A stretch of DNA of 64,000 bases from Phaseolus vulgaris (Eukaryota; Streptophyta; Magnoliopsida; Fabales; Fabaceae): positions 40,176,579 through 40,240,578 of the forward strand of contig NC_023756.2 of NCBI RefSeq assembly GCF_000499845.2. The letters are read 5' to 3'. The position numbers and the translations under genes are program-made. This document shows positions 1 through 12,165 of the stretch, one piece after another. How positions within the stretch are numbered: position 1 is the first letter of the stretch; the number at the start of each line of letters is the position of its first letter. The notes below the pieces were generated by a model. It saw nothing but the letters and a program-made list of their open reading frames with translations, ran no database searches and had not been told where the DNA came from.

Positions 1-3000
1 CAAAGTCAAAGATCCAAGTGGGCTAGGTAAGTTGAACAAAGTTGCTGTGATCTGTTAGACGCATGAGGATTCATTGATGTGTATACATAATAGCGGGTTA
101 AATTCTCAAAGTTGTAGATGGTGTTATACACAGGTTCTATAACACATTGTGGACCAATATTTAACATGAACTATATTTGTGTGCCATGAGATTTAGCATC
201 TTCACATGCCTTGATTTGATTCTAATCTATTGTCATGCCGTTTTTGTAATGTTTTGTATGGCTAACAGGTGGAGCAGAAATTGACGTTACCCCAGTTGAG
301 AAATCTTTCTCCATGTTGACTATTCTTTATGAGCCAAACCAAGAACCAAACCTCTTTCCAACTGTTCCTGAAACTCACCACCACCCTTCTGCTGGAAGCC
401 ACTCCCAATTTACACCAGAGCTGTCTACTGCAACTATGCCAGAACTTTCTGGTGAAGTTAAAACCCAATACCCCAAAAGACATGACCAGTTTGCGCCAGA
501 GTTGTCCACACCAACCAAAACTCACTACCCTGAAGCCAAAATCCATGACCAATACTTGCCACAACAATCAAGTGCAACAAAAAATCAATACCCTTCATCT
601 AGAAGCCATGATCAGTTTACAGCAGTGTCATCTACTGGACCTAATATTCAGTCTACCAAATTCCATGAACAACACTTTCCACAACATTCCAGTGCTACAA
701 AAACTCAACAACCTTCATCAGGGAGCCATGATCAGTTTACACCAGTGTCATCTACTGGACCTAATATTCAGCACCCTTCTACCAAATTCCATGACCAACA
801 CTTGCCGCAGCAATCCAGTGCTACAAAACCTCAATACCCTTCATCCGGAACCCATGATCAGTTTACACCAGTGTCATCTACTGGACCTAATATTCAGTAC
901 CCTTCCACCTTCCATGACCAACACTTGCCGCAGCAATCCAGTGCTACAAAACCTCAATTCCCTTCATCCGGAACCCATGATCAGTTTACACCAGTGTCAT
1001 CTACTGGACCTAATATTCAGCACCCTTCCACCTTCCATGACCAACACTTACCACAACAATTCAGTTCTACAAAACCTCAATTCCCCTCATCCGGAACCCA
1101 TGATCAGTTTACACCAGTGTCATCTACTGGACCTAATATTCAGCACCCTTCTACTAAAATCCATGACCAACACTTACCACAACAATTCAGTGCTACAAAA
1201 TCTCAATACCCTTCATCTGGAAACCATGATCAGTTTACACCAGTTTCATCTACTGGACCTAATATTCAGCACCCTTTGACCAAAATCCATGACCAACACT
1301 TGCCTCAACAATCCAGTGCTACAAAAACTCAGTACCCTTCATCTGGAACTCATGATCTGTTTACACCAGTGTCATCTACTGAACCTAATTTTCAGCACCC
1401 TTCTACCAAAATCCATGGCCAACACTTGCCTCACCAGTCTACTGCAACAAAAACTCAATCCCCTCCATCCAGAAGCACTGATCGGTTCGCATCAGAGTTA
1501 TCTACTGAACCCACACTTCGGCCCCCTTATACCAAAATCCATGACCAACACTTGCCACAGCAATCTAATGAAACAAGACATCAGTACCCTTCAACAGGAA
1601 GACATGTTCAGTTTACACCAGAGTTATCTACCGAACCTAAAGTTCAGTCCCATTACACCAAAACCCATGATGAATACCCTTCATCTGTAAACCAGGATCA
1701 GTACCATTCTACCACGAACCATGACCGACACTTGCCACAACAATCTAGTCCAAGTGCAACAAATACTCAATATCCTTCATCTAGAAGCCACGATCATTTT
1801 CTACCTGAATTTTCAACTGAAACCAGAACCCCACAAGCCTACAACACCACACACATGGAGGAATCCCAATACGGATCAAGGGAGAAACCATCAAATGAGA
1901 GCAGTTACACAGATAAAATCTCATCAGCAACCGCTTCAATAGCTGATACAGCCATCACTGCTAAAAATAATGTAGCTTCAAAGCTTGGATATGGCGACAG
2001 AAATGAGAGCGAAGCAACTCGAGCAAAGAAGCAAGAAGAGAACATAAGCAACGAAGAACCATCAACAGTCTCTTTAGCTACAGCCGTAATGGCTGATAAA
2101 GCCGTCGCGGCCAAAAACACTGTAGCTTCCAAACTCGGATATGGTGCTGACACCGAAACAACTCAAACAAAGCATCAGCAACAGAACACAAGCAGTGAAA
2201 AACCGTCTACAATCTCATCAGCAACCTCTACAATAGCCGATAAAGCTGTCGCTGCCAAAAATACAGTAGCTTCAAAGCTCGGATATGGTCCTGAAGCAAC
2301 TCATCAGGAAGAAGAAAAACCATCAACAATCTCTTCAGCAACATCTGCAATAGCTGATAAAGCTGCCAGTGCCAAAAATACCGTAGCTTCAAAGCTTGGA
2401 TATGGTGCTGAAACAACTCATCAAGAAGAAAAACCATCAACAATCTCTTCAGCAACCTCTGCAATAGCTGATAAAGCTGCCAGTGCCAAAAATACCGTAG
2501 CTTCAAAGCTCGGATATGGTCCTGAAACAACTCATCGGGAAGAAGAAAAACCTTCCGTAATCTCTTCGGCAACCTCTGCAATAGCTGATACAGCTGTCTC
2601 AGCCAAAAATACCGTAGCTTCCAAGCTCGGTTATGACACTGAAACAACTCAAGCAAAGCATCACGAAGAAAAACCATCAACAATCTCTGCAGCAACCTCT
2701 GCAATATCTGATAAAGCTGCCTCAGCCAAAAATGCAGTAGCTTCAAAGCTTGGATACGGTGCCAACACAGAAACAACACAAACAAAGAATTACCAAGAAA
2801 ATCCAAGCAATCAACAGCAATCAACAATCTCTTCAGCAACCTCTGCAGTAGCTGATAAAGCTATCTCGGCCAAAAACACCGTAGCTTCCAAGCTCGGGTT
2901 CGGTGACACAACAACAGCACATGAAGAGAGGAGAAGAGAGCATGCTGCTGCACCAACTGAATATGGAAAGAGTGTTGCTCAGTCTCTGACTGAAAACCTA

Positions 3001-3801
3001 GGTCCATACGGAAACGTTGGAGGAGTGGGAAGTGGTGTGAAGTCCAACGTTGCTGGTGAAGAATATGCTAGTGTGGGTGTGGAACAAGACAAGGGTGTTT
3101 CTATGAAGGACTATTTGGCAGACAAGCTGAGGCCAACCCCTGAAGACAGTGCTCTCTCTGAAGTGATATCAGAGACTTTGCATAGGAAGGAGCCAGTGAA
3201 GTTTACTGAGGAAGGAAACAAGGGTGGTAAAAAGGTGATTTCTGATGCAGTGCATGAGAGAGAGGATGAGGCTGAGAGAAGAGTAGACCAACAGATACCA
3301 TTATGGAAGGTAACAGAATCAGAGGAAGTGAAAAGAAGGTTAGGAAGTGAAGATATAGAGACTGAGAGAAGGTACCAAGAGATGTATGTGAAGACTCCAG
3401 GGACAGGGGTGGTTGATAAGCTTAAGGGAATGGTTGGATCATGGATTACCAATCCAATGGAGAACCAGTCCTCACAAGGTAATGAGTTCTAGTATTTGTT
3501 TTCATGAGGTATCTCTGCAACATGATTTCCTATTATTTTTTCCATTTTACACACATTATCTAATTGTTTCAATCTTGGTTTTATCTCGTAAGACATTGTA
3601 GTAGTTTCAGACCTTTTATCTAAGATGATTTTGTTTTTACACTGAGCATACTTGTTTCTGCAAGTGCCACTGTGATGCTGAATATTCGGTTTTCTTGTGG
3701 TTGCATGTGAAGAAGATTCCTCTACTACGAATTATGGGACAGAAGTGGAACACCTTAACCAAGGTGGAGGTGAAAGAAGGCTACAGGATTCATCTAATTG
3801 A
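1..3801 (+). CDS. LTI65/RD29-like low-temperature/ABA-responsive protein, 5'-partial, at least 3 exons
   Basis: Seen: a 1059-codon open frame from 313 to 3492, but the frame is open further upstream and splice signals frame it. Exon 1-26 ends at a perfect donor (gtaagt at 27) and an acceptor AG at 267-268 opens the next exon; the phase matches (one base plus two). Near the end a donor gtaatg at 3479 and acceptors at 3712 or 3715 lead in frame to a short last exon stopping at 3799-3801, ending ERRLQDSSN. Without that splice the protein ends at 3492. Domains: a Ser/Pro/Gln-rich N half of ~41-residue tandem repeats; eight CAP160-type repeats with core VASKLGYG (about 1970-2905); and the family C-terminal block KDYLADKLRPTPEDSALSEV. 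Known: family members are hydrophilic cold-, drought- and ABA-induced proteins of unclear biochemical role. The start codon and promoter lie left of the window. Family call is firm; exon ends are inferred. Confidence 0.88.
560..1480 (+). repeat. Minisatellite inside the LTI65-like coding region, ~120-126 bp unit
   Basis: About seven near-identical units encode a ~40-42 residue block with HDQHLPQQSSATK, then YPSSG, then HDQFTPVSSTGPNIQ. The anchor catgatc falls at 607, 727, 853, 976, 1099, 1225 and 1351, giving spacings of 120, 126, 123, 123, 126 and 126, all multiples of three. More diverged units flank it on both sides (about 430-560 and 1480-1800). Frame-preserving spacings point to unit gain and loss under coding constraint. 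Confidence 0.9.
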
Positions 3802-5198
3802 AGAATCGGTTTAAGGAATCTTTGCTTTTGATGCAAATTTGTCTAGATTTTTCTTATTGGTGTTTGTCTACTACCTGTGTAATGTGTTTGGTTCTTTCTA
3901 AGAACTCTGATGTTTGAGTCACTAATAATTTATTTTCATGTTTCTTTATAATGTATACAATACTTTTGGGTCTGTAATGTTATATCATTTCAGTGTGTTA
4001 CTTTGTTATAAAAATATTGGGTTATTATATTTTGAGAACCTTGCATCTTACCTCCATAATAAATATTAATACTTTTAATAAAAAAATTAAAAAATATTAT
4101 TTAGGGTGGAGTATGTCCAATAAACATTTTTGAAAAATATTTTATGTAATAAAATTTCGTTCTTTAAACATTATTTAGACATTCCAAATACGAGGCTAAT
4201 GCTAAAGAATTTGACTTTTTTATATGTTTTAATAAGATTTCAAATGTGGCTAATACATAAATTATGAAATGTACGCTTTCAATACAGTATATTAAAAATT
4301 GTACGCTTTATCCATGTATATCTCTTATGTCTAAAGAGTATATGAAACGTATAAAAGCAAGTGGTTTTTGAAATTAATTAATATAAATGTATGACTAAAT
4401 ACAAGTACAGTTTTTTTAAATTAAATATTATTTAAATTATACTTTTTAAATCTTAATTTTAATCCTGATACAGCATATCGATTTAATCTTTTTTAAATTA
4501 AAATGGAATTATAATATTATTTGAATTTTTAAAATTTAAACAGTCTTAACTTTTTTCTCATATAATATAAAAAAATATTTATGTATATTGCTCTCAAGCT
4601 TATATTGAGTTTTAATGGAAAATGATTCATTGTCTAGTCAATGTTAACTTGTTCATAAATATAATGTTCGTATTGATTATGTTATTTGGCTAATAATTAA
4701 AATATTGGTAATAATAGACACTTTATAAAATTAAAAATACTTATTTTTTAACTTAACCACATATATTTGTCTACTTTTACAAAGCTCATGTTAGGTATTA
4801 TTCGGCATTTGGCAGACTAACACACCTATACACCTAACAACAATCAGTATTATAAGAAAAAAATTAAATTACAAGAAAAAAAAATTAAATTACAAGAAAA
4901 AAAATTAAATCTCTAAAAAAATTAGACCAAAAAATTTTTATTATATCAATAAAATGATTTTCTTATAAAGAATTTTAAGAATAAATATTTCTTTATAAAA
5001 AAAATTAAAAATAGATTTATAAAGAGTTTTAAGAATAAATAATTTATAAAAAATTTAAAAATAGATGAAAATTTATTATATCTATAAAATGATTTAATAA
5101 TTTTCTTATAAAAATTTTTAAGAAAAAATTAGATGAAAATTTATTATATTAATAAAATAATTTTAATAAAATATTCTCTAAAATATAAGAAAAATAGC
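3802..5198. other. AT-rich intergenic spacer
   Basis: The 3' untranslated region of the LTI65-like gene probably occupies the first 200-250 bases. The rest is A/T runs with short local repeats (for example three copies of an aaattaaattacaagaaaa-type unit near 4859-4910). I see no open frame with protein likeness, no RNA gene and no recognisable transposon ends. Confidence 0.6.
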
Positions 5199-5543
5199 TT
5201 TGTTGTTTCTTTATATTTTTATTTTTATAAATAAGTAAACGCTTATGTAATAATTTCAAACTTATATAAAAAATAAAATACAATACAAATACAAATAAAT
5301 ATATTCGTATTATGAGTGTAAGTTTTATTTAGATTGAATTATATCAGTTTCCGAACTTCTATTAAATTCAATACTCTATTTGATTTTTTTTTAAATTTTC
5401 TGCTTAATATATAAGAAAAAAAATTTAAATAAGAGTGATATAATAAATTTATAAATAAAAAATAAAAATCACATGTATAAGTTTAATGAGAATTAATATA
5501 TATCTTAACAATATAAAGAAGTCGATTTTAATAATACCATTCC

Positions 5544-5583
<40 letters not shown>

Positions 5584-5984
5584 TTATATATAAGAGTTGG
5601 TGCCTGTTATTATCTTCTGTTATTATTTTATAAACTCTTGGAGCTTTGTTATTTTTTTATATTTTTATTTTTATAAATAAGTAAACGCTTCTGCAATAAT
5701 TTCCAAGTTATATAAAAAATAAAATACAAATACAAATAAATATATTCGTATTATGAGTGTAGGTTTTATTTAGATTGAATTATATCAGTTTCCGAACTTC
5801 TATTAAATTCAATACTCTATTTTTTTATTTTATTTTTTACTTTTCTGCTTAATATATAAGAAATAAAAAAAATTTAAATATGAGTGATATAATAAATTTA
5901 TAAATAAAAATCACATGTATAAGTTTAATGAGGATTAATATATATCTTAAGAATATAAAGACGTTGATTTTAACAATACTATTT

Positions 5985-6019
<35 letters not shown>

Positions 6020-6063
6020 TTGGTGTCCTAATGGTTATTCTGTTATTATTTTATGAACTCTTG
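5199..6063. repeat. Two-copy direct duplication (~440 and ~420 bp) with TA microsatellites
   Basis: The segments starting agctttgtt at 5199 and 5642 align along their length, including a shared block with gtattatgagtgta and cagtttccgaacttc. Each runs into a (TA)n tract (about 5552-5580 and 5988-6016). Each then ends in a short stretch resembling the first ~50 bases of the Tat-1 LTR (gagttggtg, then ttctgttattattttat). Noncoding. Confidence 0.85.
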
Positions 6064-6079
6064 AGAGTGTATATATATG

Positions 6080-6492
6080 TGAGTTGGTGTGCTGGTGGTT
6101 ATTCTGTTATTATTTTATAAATTTTTAGAAGAAAATATTCTTTTTTATTGTAACACCTTGAGAGAAGGCGCCCTTTAAAAGAATGAATTTTCTCATGTTA
6201 AGTATGCTTTCAGTTGAGATTAAATTCTCGTGATAGAAAGCTATTACAAGAGGTAAGCTATAAAAGGGGCTTGAGACCCTAGGTAAAAGTACGTTGCTTT
6301 TAAGACTAAAACTAAATACTTCTTGATTTTTAGTAAACCCTTTACTAACTTGATCATCGAAGTGCAATAAACATGCAGGGTCCCATCTATTTCAACAGAG
6401 CTACATTATAAAGCAACAAGAGTAAAAGATGGATTCGTGAAGAGACAAACAGAGCTAGAGCTTGTCATCAAAGTCAACCGGCGAGCACGTCA
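6080..6492 (+). repeat. Tat-1 5' LTR
   Basis: Aligns with 15360-15768 over its whole length, sharing for example ttctcgtgatagaaag and aaggcgccctt. It begins tgagttgg and ends gtca. The left edge is approximate because fragments of the LTR start are also repeated at about 5595-5640 and 6016-6062. Confidence 0.85.
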
Positions 6493-6507
6493 ACCGACAA
6501 GAACATT

Positions 6508-6525
6508 TGGCACCCACCGTGGGGC
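6508..6525 (+). promoter_or_regulatory. Tat-1 primer binding site candidate
   Basis: tggcacccaccgtgggg follows the 5' LTR by ~15 bases. Almost the same motif, gcgcccaccgtggggc, follows the 5' LTR of the independent Tat-2 element at 47462. Position and recurrence support a tRNA-primer site; the tRNA is not identified here. Confidence 0.6.
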
Positions 6526-6774
6526 TCGATAAAACCTGATCCAACCCACAGTCGTACTTGACTTTTCAGACGTGATGAGAAACACGAGGCAGTGTCCACT
6601 GAGATCTGAAATGAATGACACCCCCCACCATACAAAAACTGATGGAAACTATGAGTGCTCTTTAAGAAGCAATGGTGGTGGCCAAACCTGAACAGGAAAG
6701 ACTCATGGTAGAAGATCGAGTTGAGCAGCTGCTCAGACAAGACCAGTTGATGGAGAAAATAGACGTGTCACCAG

Positions 6775-8106
6775 TTGATGGCGAAAATTTTCGAACACTC
6801 CACAGGGGAGCGAGGCCAGACTGCTCAACTAAGAGCTCGCCCTAGACCGTTTTCGAAGACGATTATGGACATTGTCATACCAACTAATTACATAATGCCC
6901 AAGATTGTTTTCATGGGTGTAGAAGACCCCGAGAGCCATCTTACAACGTTCAACGCCCAGATGATCATCTTGGGAGGGACAGATGCCATACATTGTAAGA
7001 TGTTCATGGGTACATTCACAGGAACAGCGTTGCAGTGGTTTAGTGGCCTTCCCAAGGGCCACATCACCTCCTTCGACCAGTTTTTCGAGTTGTTCAGGGA
7101 ACAATTTATGTTAACCATGCCCGAACACCGGTTCCCTTCGATCTTTTTGGCGTAAAGCAAAAACAAGGTAAGTCTTTGAAGGATTTTTTGAACAAGTTTG
7201 GGGCGTTCACAGTGAAGCTCTAGACACAGTACGAGGCCTTGATGGTCCACGCCTTTGGGCAGGGGATCATGACAGGATCGTTCAATGACTCTCTGATCAG
7301 AAATCCCGCAAGTATCTGTGAAGCGCGACAGCACATACCCAAGGCAAGCCAAGCCCAAAGAAGGTGGTCAAGCTCAACCTCTGAGGGTCCACAAAGCCGC
7401 AATCGAGAAGAGGTCAGACGAAAGGCGAGCATCATACATAGCTAGGAAGAATCAACCCAGAACGAAGGCAAAGGAAGATCTACCATTTCGACCAAGGTTT
7501 CGGATAACTTACAAGGAGCTGTTGAGTATACCAGGGATGGCGGATAAATTGAGATTCCCTCCAAAATCTGACAGGAACTTAGGGTCGCGGAATGAGACCT
7601 GGTGCGAGTTTCACAAGGGGTTTGGGTATGACGTGGAGCATTGTATAACTCTGGGCTATCAATTAGCAGACCTGGTAAAGGATGGATTCTTTAAGGAATA
7701 TCTAGAAGGGAGCCAGGAGGGGTCGAAAGAAGAGAGTGCTACAACGAACCAAGGGCATGAGGTACTAGTCCATGGCGAGCTGAACACCATCTCGGGAGGA
7801 GGATGCTCCGCCTCCAAGCGTAAGAAGTACGCAAGAGAGGTGATGGCAATAGAAGCAAGGAGGTCTAACCAGCCGGTAGAGCCCGACCTCTGGTTTACAA
7901 GTGCTGACTTGAGTGGTGTGATCCCACATGAGGATGATCCAATAGTGATATCCGTGGTCACTGTGGGAAGAAGAGTACATCGAGTTCTCATCGACACGGG
8001 GAGCTCAGTTGATGTGATGTTCTGGATAACGTTTAATAACTTGCAGTTGTCGCCTAACCAGTTAAGGCCTTACGACGGTTGTCTGTTTGGATTTGCTGCA
8101 GATTAG
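6775..8106 (+). pseudogene. Tat-1 gag and aspartic protease remnant
   Basis: 6775-7155 encodes the retrotransposon gag core (HLTTFNAQM, then FTGTALQWFSGLP). A frameshift near 7140-7156 and a stop near 7222 interrupt the rest. 7318-8106 is a long open segment holding the Tat-type gag knuckle-like motif WCEFHKGFGYDVEHC (about 7600-7645; the usual His is Tyr), then a protease with active-site motif VLIDTGSSVDVMF near 7985-8025. The product would be the capsid-like structural protein and the polyprotein protease. It ends at a stop at 8104-8106, so gag-pro is cut off from RT. Confidence 0.82.
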
Positions 8107-8413
8107 GTGGAGGTGTGAGGGCATGTGGAGTTGAGGATGATTTTCTCAAATGGTGCCTCATCTCACACAATCAGCATCAGGTATTTAGTAGTTAATGTTG
8201 TCTCAACCTATAATTTGCTTTTAGGAAGGCCCTCCTTGAACAGGTTAGGCGCGGTGGCCTCCACGAGGCACATGAAGATAAAGTTGCCCTCCCTTGGTTG
8301 AGGGATGATCGTCATCAAGTCTGACCAGAAGGCGGCAAGAAAGTGCTATGAAAATAGCCTGAAAAACAAAAAGGGGAGTATGTTCGATCACTGCTCAGAC
8401 GCGAGAGGCAGAG

Positions 8414-9939
8414 ATGGTCAGGCAAGTCAAAGTTGCTAGCGAGAGGCGACCTAGACCTGCTGGTGAGGTTCAAGAAAAAGAAATTGAAGGTAAGAAGTTT
8501 AAACTTGGCACGTCACTAGGCCGAGAATTACAAGACAAGATAGTTGAAGTAGTATCAGGGCATATGAGTGTTTTCGCTTGGTCGTCCGCGGATATGCCCA
8601 TGATAGACCCAAACTTCCTCTACCATGGGCTTGATGAGAAGGTCATACCGGTAGCGCAGAAAAGAAGGAAGCTTAATGAGGAGAGGCATTAGATCATCAG
8701 GGAAGAGACGCAAAACCTTTTGAAGGCTGGCCACATATGGGAGATTCAATACCCTGAGTGGTTGGCAAACGTGGTATTGGTACAAAAGACCAATGGGAAG
8801 TGGAGGATGTGCGTTGACTTTACATACCTGAATAAGGCCTGTCCCAAGGATTCTTATTCGCTACCCAGCATAGACTCCTTGGTGGACAATGCTTTAGGTT
8901 GTCAATTGTGGAGTTTCCTAGACGCATTCATGTGGTACAATCAGATTCGCATGCACCCCAGGACAAGAGCAAAACCGCCTTCATGACTGAGCTCTCTAGC
9001 TACTACTACAAAGTCATGCCCTTCAATCTCAAGAATGCCGGCGCTACCTACCAAAGGTTGATGTATAGGATCCTCACCCCAATGATTGGGAGGAATATAC
9101 AGGCGTACGTAGACGACATGGTCGTCACCTCAAAGGAAAAGGATTAGCACGTGGATGATCTGGAAGAGGTATTCAAGATGATAGCCAAGTATAATCTAAA
9201 CATGAACCTAGAGAAGTGCGTGTTTGAGGTGGAAGCAGGGAAGTTACTTGGGTTTCTGCTCACTGAACGGGGCATAAAAGTGAACCTGGACAAGTGTGCA
9301 CCAATCATAGGGATAAAAAGCCCTGCCAGTGTGAAGGAGGTATAACAGCTGACTGGGTGTATGGCTGCCTTGTCCAGGTTCTTATCAGTTGGAAAAGATA
9401 AGGGATATCCTTATTTTCAATGCCTGAAGAAGAACAGCCGTTTCGTATGGACTCACGAGTGTGAAAACGCATTCGTCAAGCTGAAGGAGTACTTAGCCCA
9501 CCAGCTTGTCCTTTGTAAGTCGCTGCCAGGTACTCCCCTTCGTGTTTATTTCGCAGTCACGGATCAGACAATCAACTCGATCATTGTGCAAGAGCAAGAC
9601 AAGGTTCAAAGGTCTATTTACTTCGTGAGCAAGGTGCTGCAAGGGCCAGAGGTACAATATCAAGCTATTGAAAATGCCGCCCTGGCAGTTGTGTTTGCTG
9701 CTCGACAACTCCACCATTATTTCCAGAGTTTAACTATAATAGTGATGACAAATTTTCCAATTCGCAAAGTCCTTCAGAAGCTTAACATGGTAGGTCGGAT
9801 GGTTCGTCAGGCAGTCGAACTGTCTGAGTTCGACGTACAGTACGAACCCAGAGGACCTATAAAGGGCCATGTATATGGTGATTTAATGGCAGAACTATCA
9901 TCTGATGCTACCCCGATAGGTGGTATGTCCTCTCGGTAG
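8414..9939 (+). pseudogene. Tat-1 reverse transcriptase and first RNase H remnant
   Basis: The RT is recognised from VLVQKTNGKWRMCVDF, the motif A region LDAFMWYNQIRMHP and the catalytic YVDDMVVTS near 9103-9130. The RNase H-like part follows at 9361-9939 (FVSKVLQGPEVQYQAIE). In-frame stops occur near 8692, 9147 and 9345 and a frameshift lies around 8960. The enzyme would copy element RNA into DNA and remove the RNA strand; this copy cannot make an intact protein. Confidence 0.87.
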
Positions 9940-10318
9940 ATGGATCTTCCAACCAGCAAGGTAATGGTGCTGGGGTCATTCTGGAGGGACCTAGTGGACT
10001 GTTGATCGAGTAGGTCTTGATATTTTCCTTCAAGGACAACAACAATCAAGCTAAGTATGAAGCTCTGATAGTTGGAATGTTGTTGGCCAAGGAGTTGGGT
10101 GTTCGGAGCTTGTTGGTAAAGAGTGACTCGTTGCTGGTTACTGGGCAGGTCACAGGTGAATACTAGGCCAAAGACCCACACTTGGCCGCGTACCTCAGGT
10201 ATGTTGCGCTTTTAAGGGAAGCTTTCTCTATGTTCAAGTTGGTGCATGTTCCAAGGGAGCAGAATGCCCGAGCAGACCTGTTGTCCAAGCTGGAAAGCTC
10301 GGGGAAGGGAGGTCGATA
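9921..10318 (+). pseudogene. Tat-1 second (archaeal-type) RNase H remnant
   Basis: Starts in a different frame from the preceding segment, with VDGSSNQQGNGAGVILEGP, and continues with YEALIVGMLLAKELGV and SDSLLVTGQV. It ends near KLESSGKGGR before a stop. In-frame stops lie near 10012 and 10163. The same domain, better preserved, is at 34478-34981 on the other strand. This extra RNase H is the lineage-diagnostic domain of Tat elements. Confidence 0.82.
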
Positions 10319-10679
10319 AAGGTCAGTTATTTAGGAGACCTTAAAGTCACCCAGGAGTGTTGCGGAGGAGACAACAAAGGTCAACCATGTAAAGACCTTG
10401 GAGGTTAGCTTAGTAAAGGAAGAAGGCACCGATCATTGACACATGAAACTTTGAAGATGCCCAGGATAAGCACCTATGGCTTGTTGGGAGAAGAGACATT
10501 GGAGGTCCTCTAGGTCGACGTGGTGGAGACCCGGATGTAGCTCATGGTCTGCTCCCAATAGAGTCCGCAAAGGGGAAAAGGGTTGCGAGGAACGCGAGAA
10601 GGTATACCCTGGTGGATGAAAAGTTGTTTCATCATGGCTACACCCATTCCATCCTCACTTATGTATGAGGGGATTACTG

Positions 10680-11738
10680 TACCCACATCATGGCAAAGCT
10701 CCATGAAGGCATTTGTGGAAGCCACGTGGGAGGAAGAGCTCTCTCATTGAAGTTCGTTTGAGCTGGGTATTATCGGCCAACTATGAAGGAGGATTGTATG
10801 AGACATTCACAACGATGAAAACAGTGTCAGAAGCATGCTGATTGGCATCATGCGCCCCCTGAAGAGTTGCGATTAATACATAGCCCCTGGCCTTTTCATA
10901 CTTGGGGAATAGACATCTTAGGTCCTTTTTGTTTGGCAATTCGTCAAATGAAGTACCTCGTGGTGGCTATTAAGTACTTCACCAAGTGGATAGAAACTAA
11001 ACCAGTTGTGCAGATAATTGCTCACAAGGTGCAACACTTTGTATGGAGAAACATTGTCTGTCGTTTCGGGGTTCCAAGGCACTTGGTGTATGATAATGGT
11101 ACCCAGTTTCAATTCAACAATTACGAAAACTGTGTGCGGAGCTCGGTATCAAACAGGTGTTTGCCTCTGTGGAACATCCTCAAACGAATGGTCAGGTCGA
11201 CTCTGCCAATAGAGTCTTGCTCAAAGGGTTGAAGAGGAGGTTGGAGAAAGCCAAGGGGACCTGGTCAGGAGAAGTACCTCGAATTTTGTGGGCCTATTAC
11301 ACCACTCCCAGTTTACAACCAAGGAAACACCTTTCAGTTTGGTATATGGATCGGACGCCATGATACCTGTAGAGATCTAGGAAAGTTAACATCGGTTCCA
11401 GAACTTTGTGATAGAAGAATCTAATGAAGGGAGGAAGGTGAACTTGGATCTATTAGATAAGTGCGCAATCAGGCTCACATCAAATCAGAAGCTTTAAAAA
11501 GAAGAGTGGAGCTGAAGCAGAAGTCCAAGTTGAAACCTCGGCAGTTCCAGGTTGTTGACTTGGTGATGCGGAAAACCCATCCTAACTAGCTGGAGAATAA
11601 GTTGTCTCGCAAATGGACCGGCCCATTCCGTGTGGTGGAGGTGATCGGAAACGGAGCCTACCGACTCGAAACCCTCGAGGGTGGAGCAATACCTCGAACA
11701 TGGAATAGAGCAAACCTCAAGTTTTATTTCAGTTGAAA
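10680..11738 (+). pseudogene. Tat-1 integrase remnant
   Basis: An HHCC-like N region (AKLHEGICGSHVGG, then KQCQKHADWHH) is followed by a core with the first two acidic motifs visible (WGIDILGP and VYDNGTQF). Where the catalytic Glu is usual this copy has Asp (HPQTNGQVDSAN, near 11175). A C-terminal region with LSRKWTGPFRVVEVIGNGAY ends at about 11736. Stops and frame changes occur near 10760, 10817 and 11130-11160. Integrase would insert the cDNA; this one is dead. Confidence 0.84.
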
Positions 11739-12165
11739 TGTTTTGTCAATACGAATGATTTGAATAGTTACAGGGCACTCTTTTTCCCTTACAAGAGTTT
11801 TTTAATGAGGTCACCCAATAAAAAATTGTTCTTGGAAGATGATGTATTAGAATTATTTGTTAGCACACGATAAGGCGACTTGCCGGTGAGTTATCCGAGT
11901 AGGCGCCATGTGTGTATAACTGATTATGTAATGATTAGACGAGGCGACTTTTTTCCTTGGTAAGATTCCAAGTCTAGGCGTTTTGAAGTCTGCGTAATTC
12001 AGATGGGACAACCTTTTCTTAGTAAGATTTTGAGTCCAGACACCCTGAATTAGCTATCACTTAAGATTGTTTGGCTGAGGGCGGGTAAGACGACCTACCT
12101 CAGCACAAGTGATGTCACCCGAAGTTGAATACCCCACAGGGTAGTAACACTCTGAGGGGGTAGTT

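Noticed and set aside
329..1942. Long + strand open frames rich in Leu/His inside the LTI65-like gene
   Set aside because: They are the second reading frame of a coding repeat whose unit length is a multiple of three; no domain or own start context.
2228..2839. 203-codon minus-strand frame opposite the CAP160 repeats
   Set aside because: Mirror of the tandem coding repeats on the other strand; Leu/Arg-rich periodic string without family likeness.
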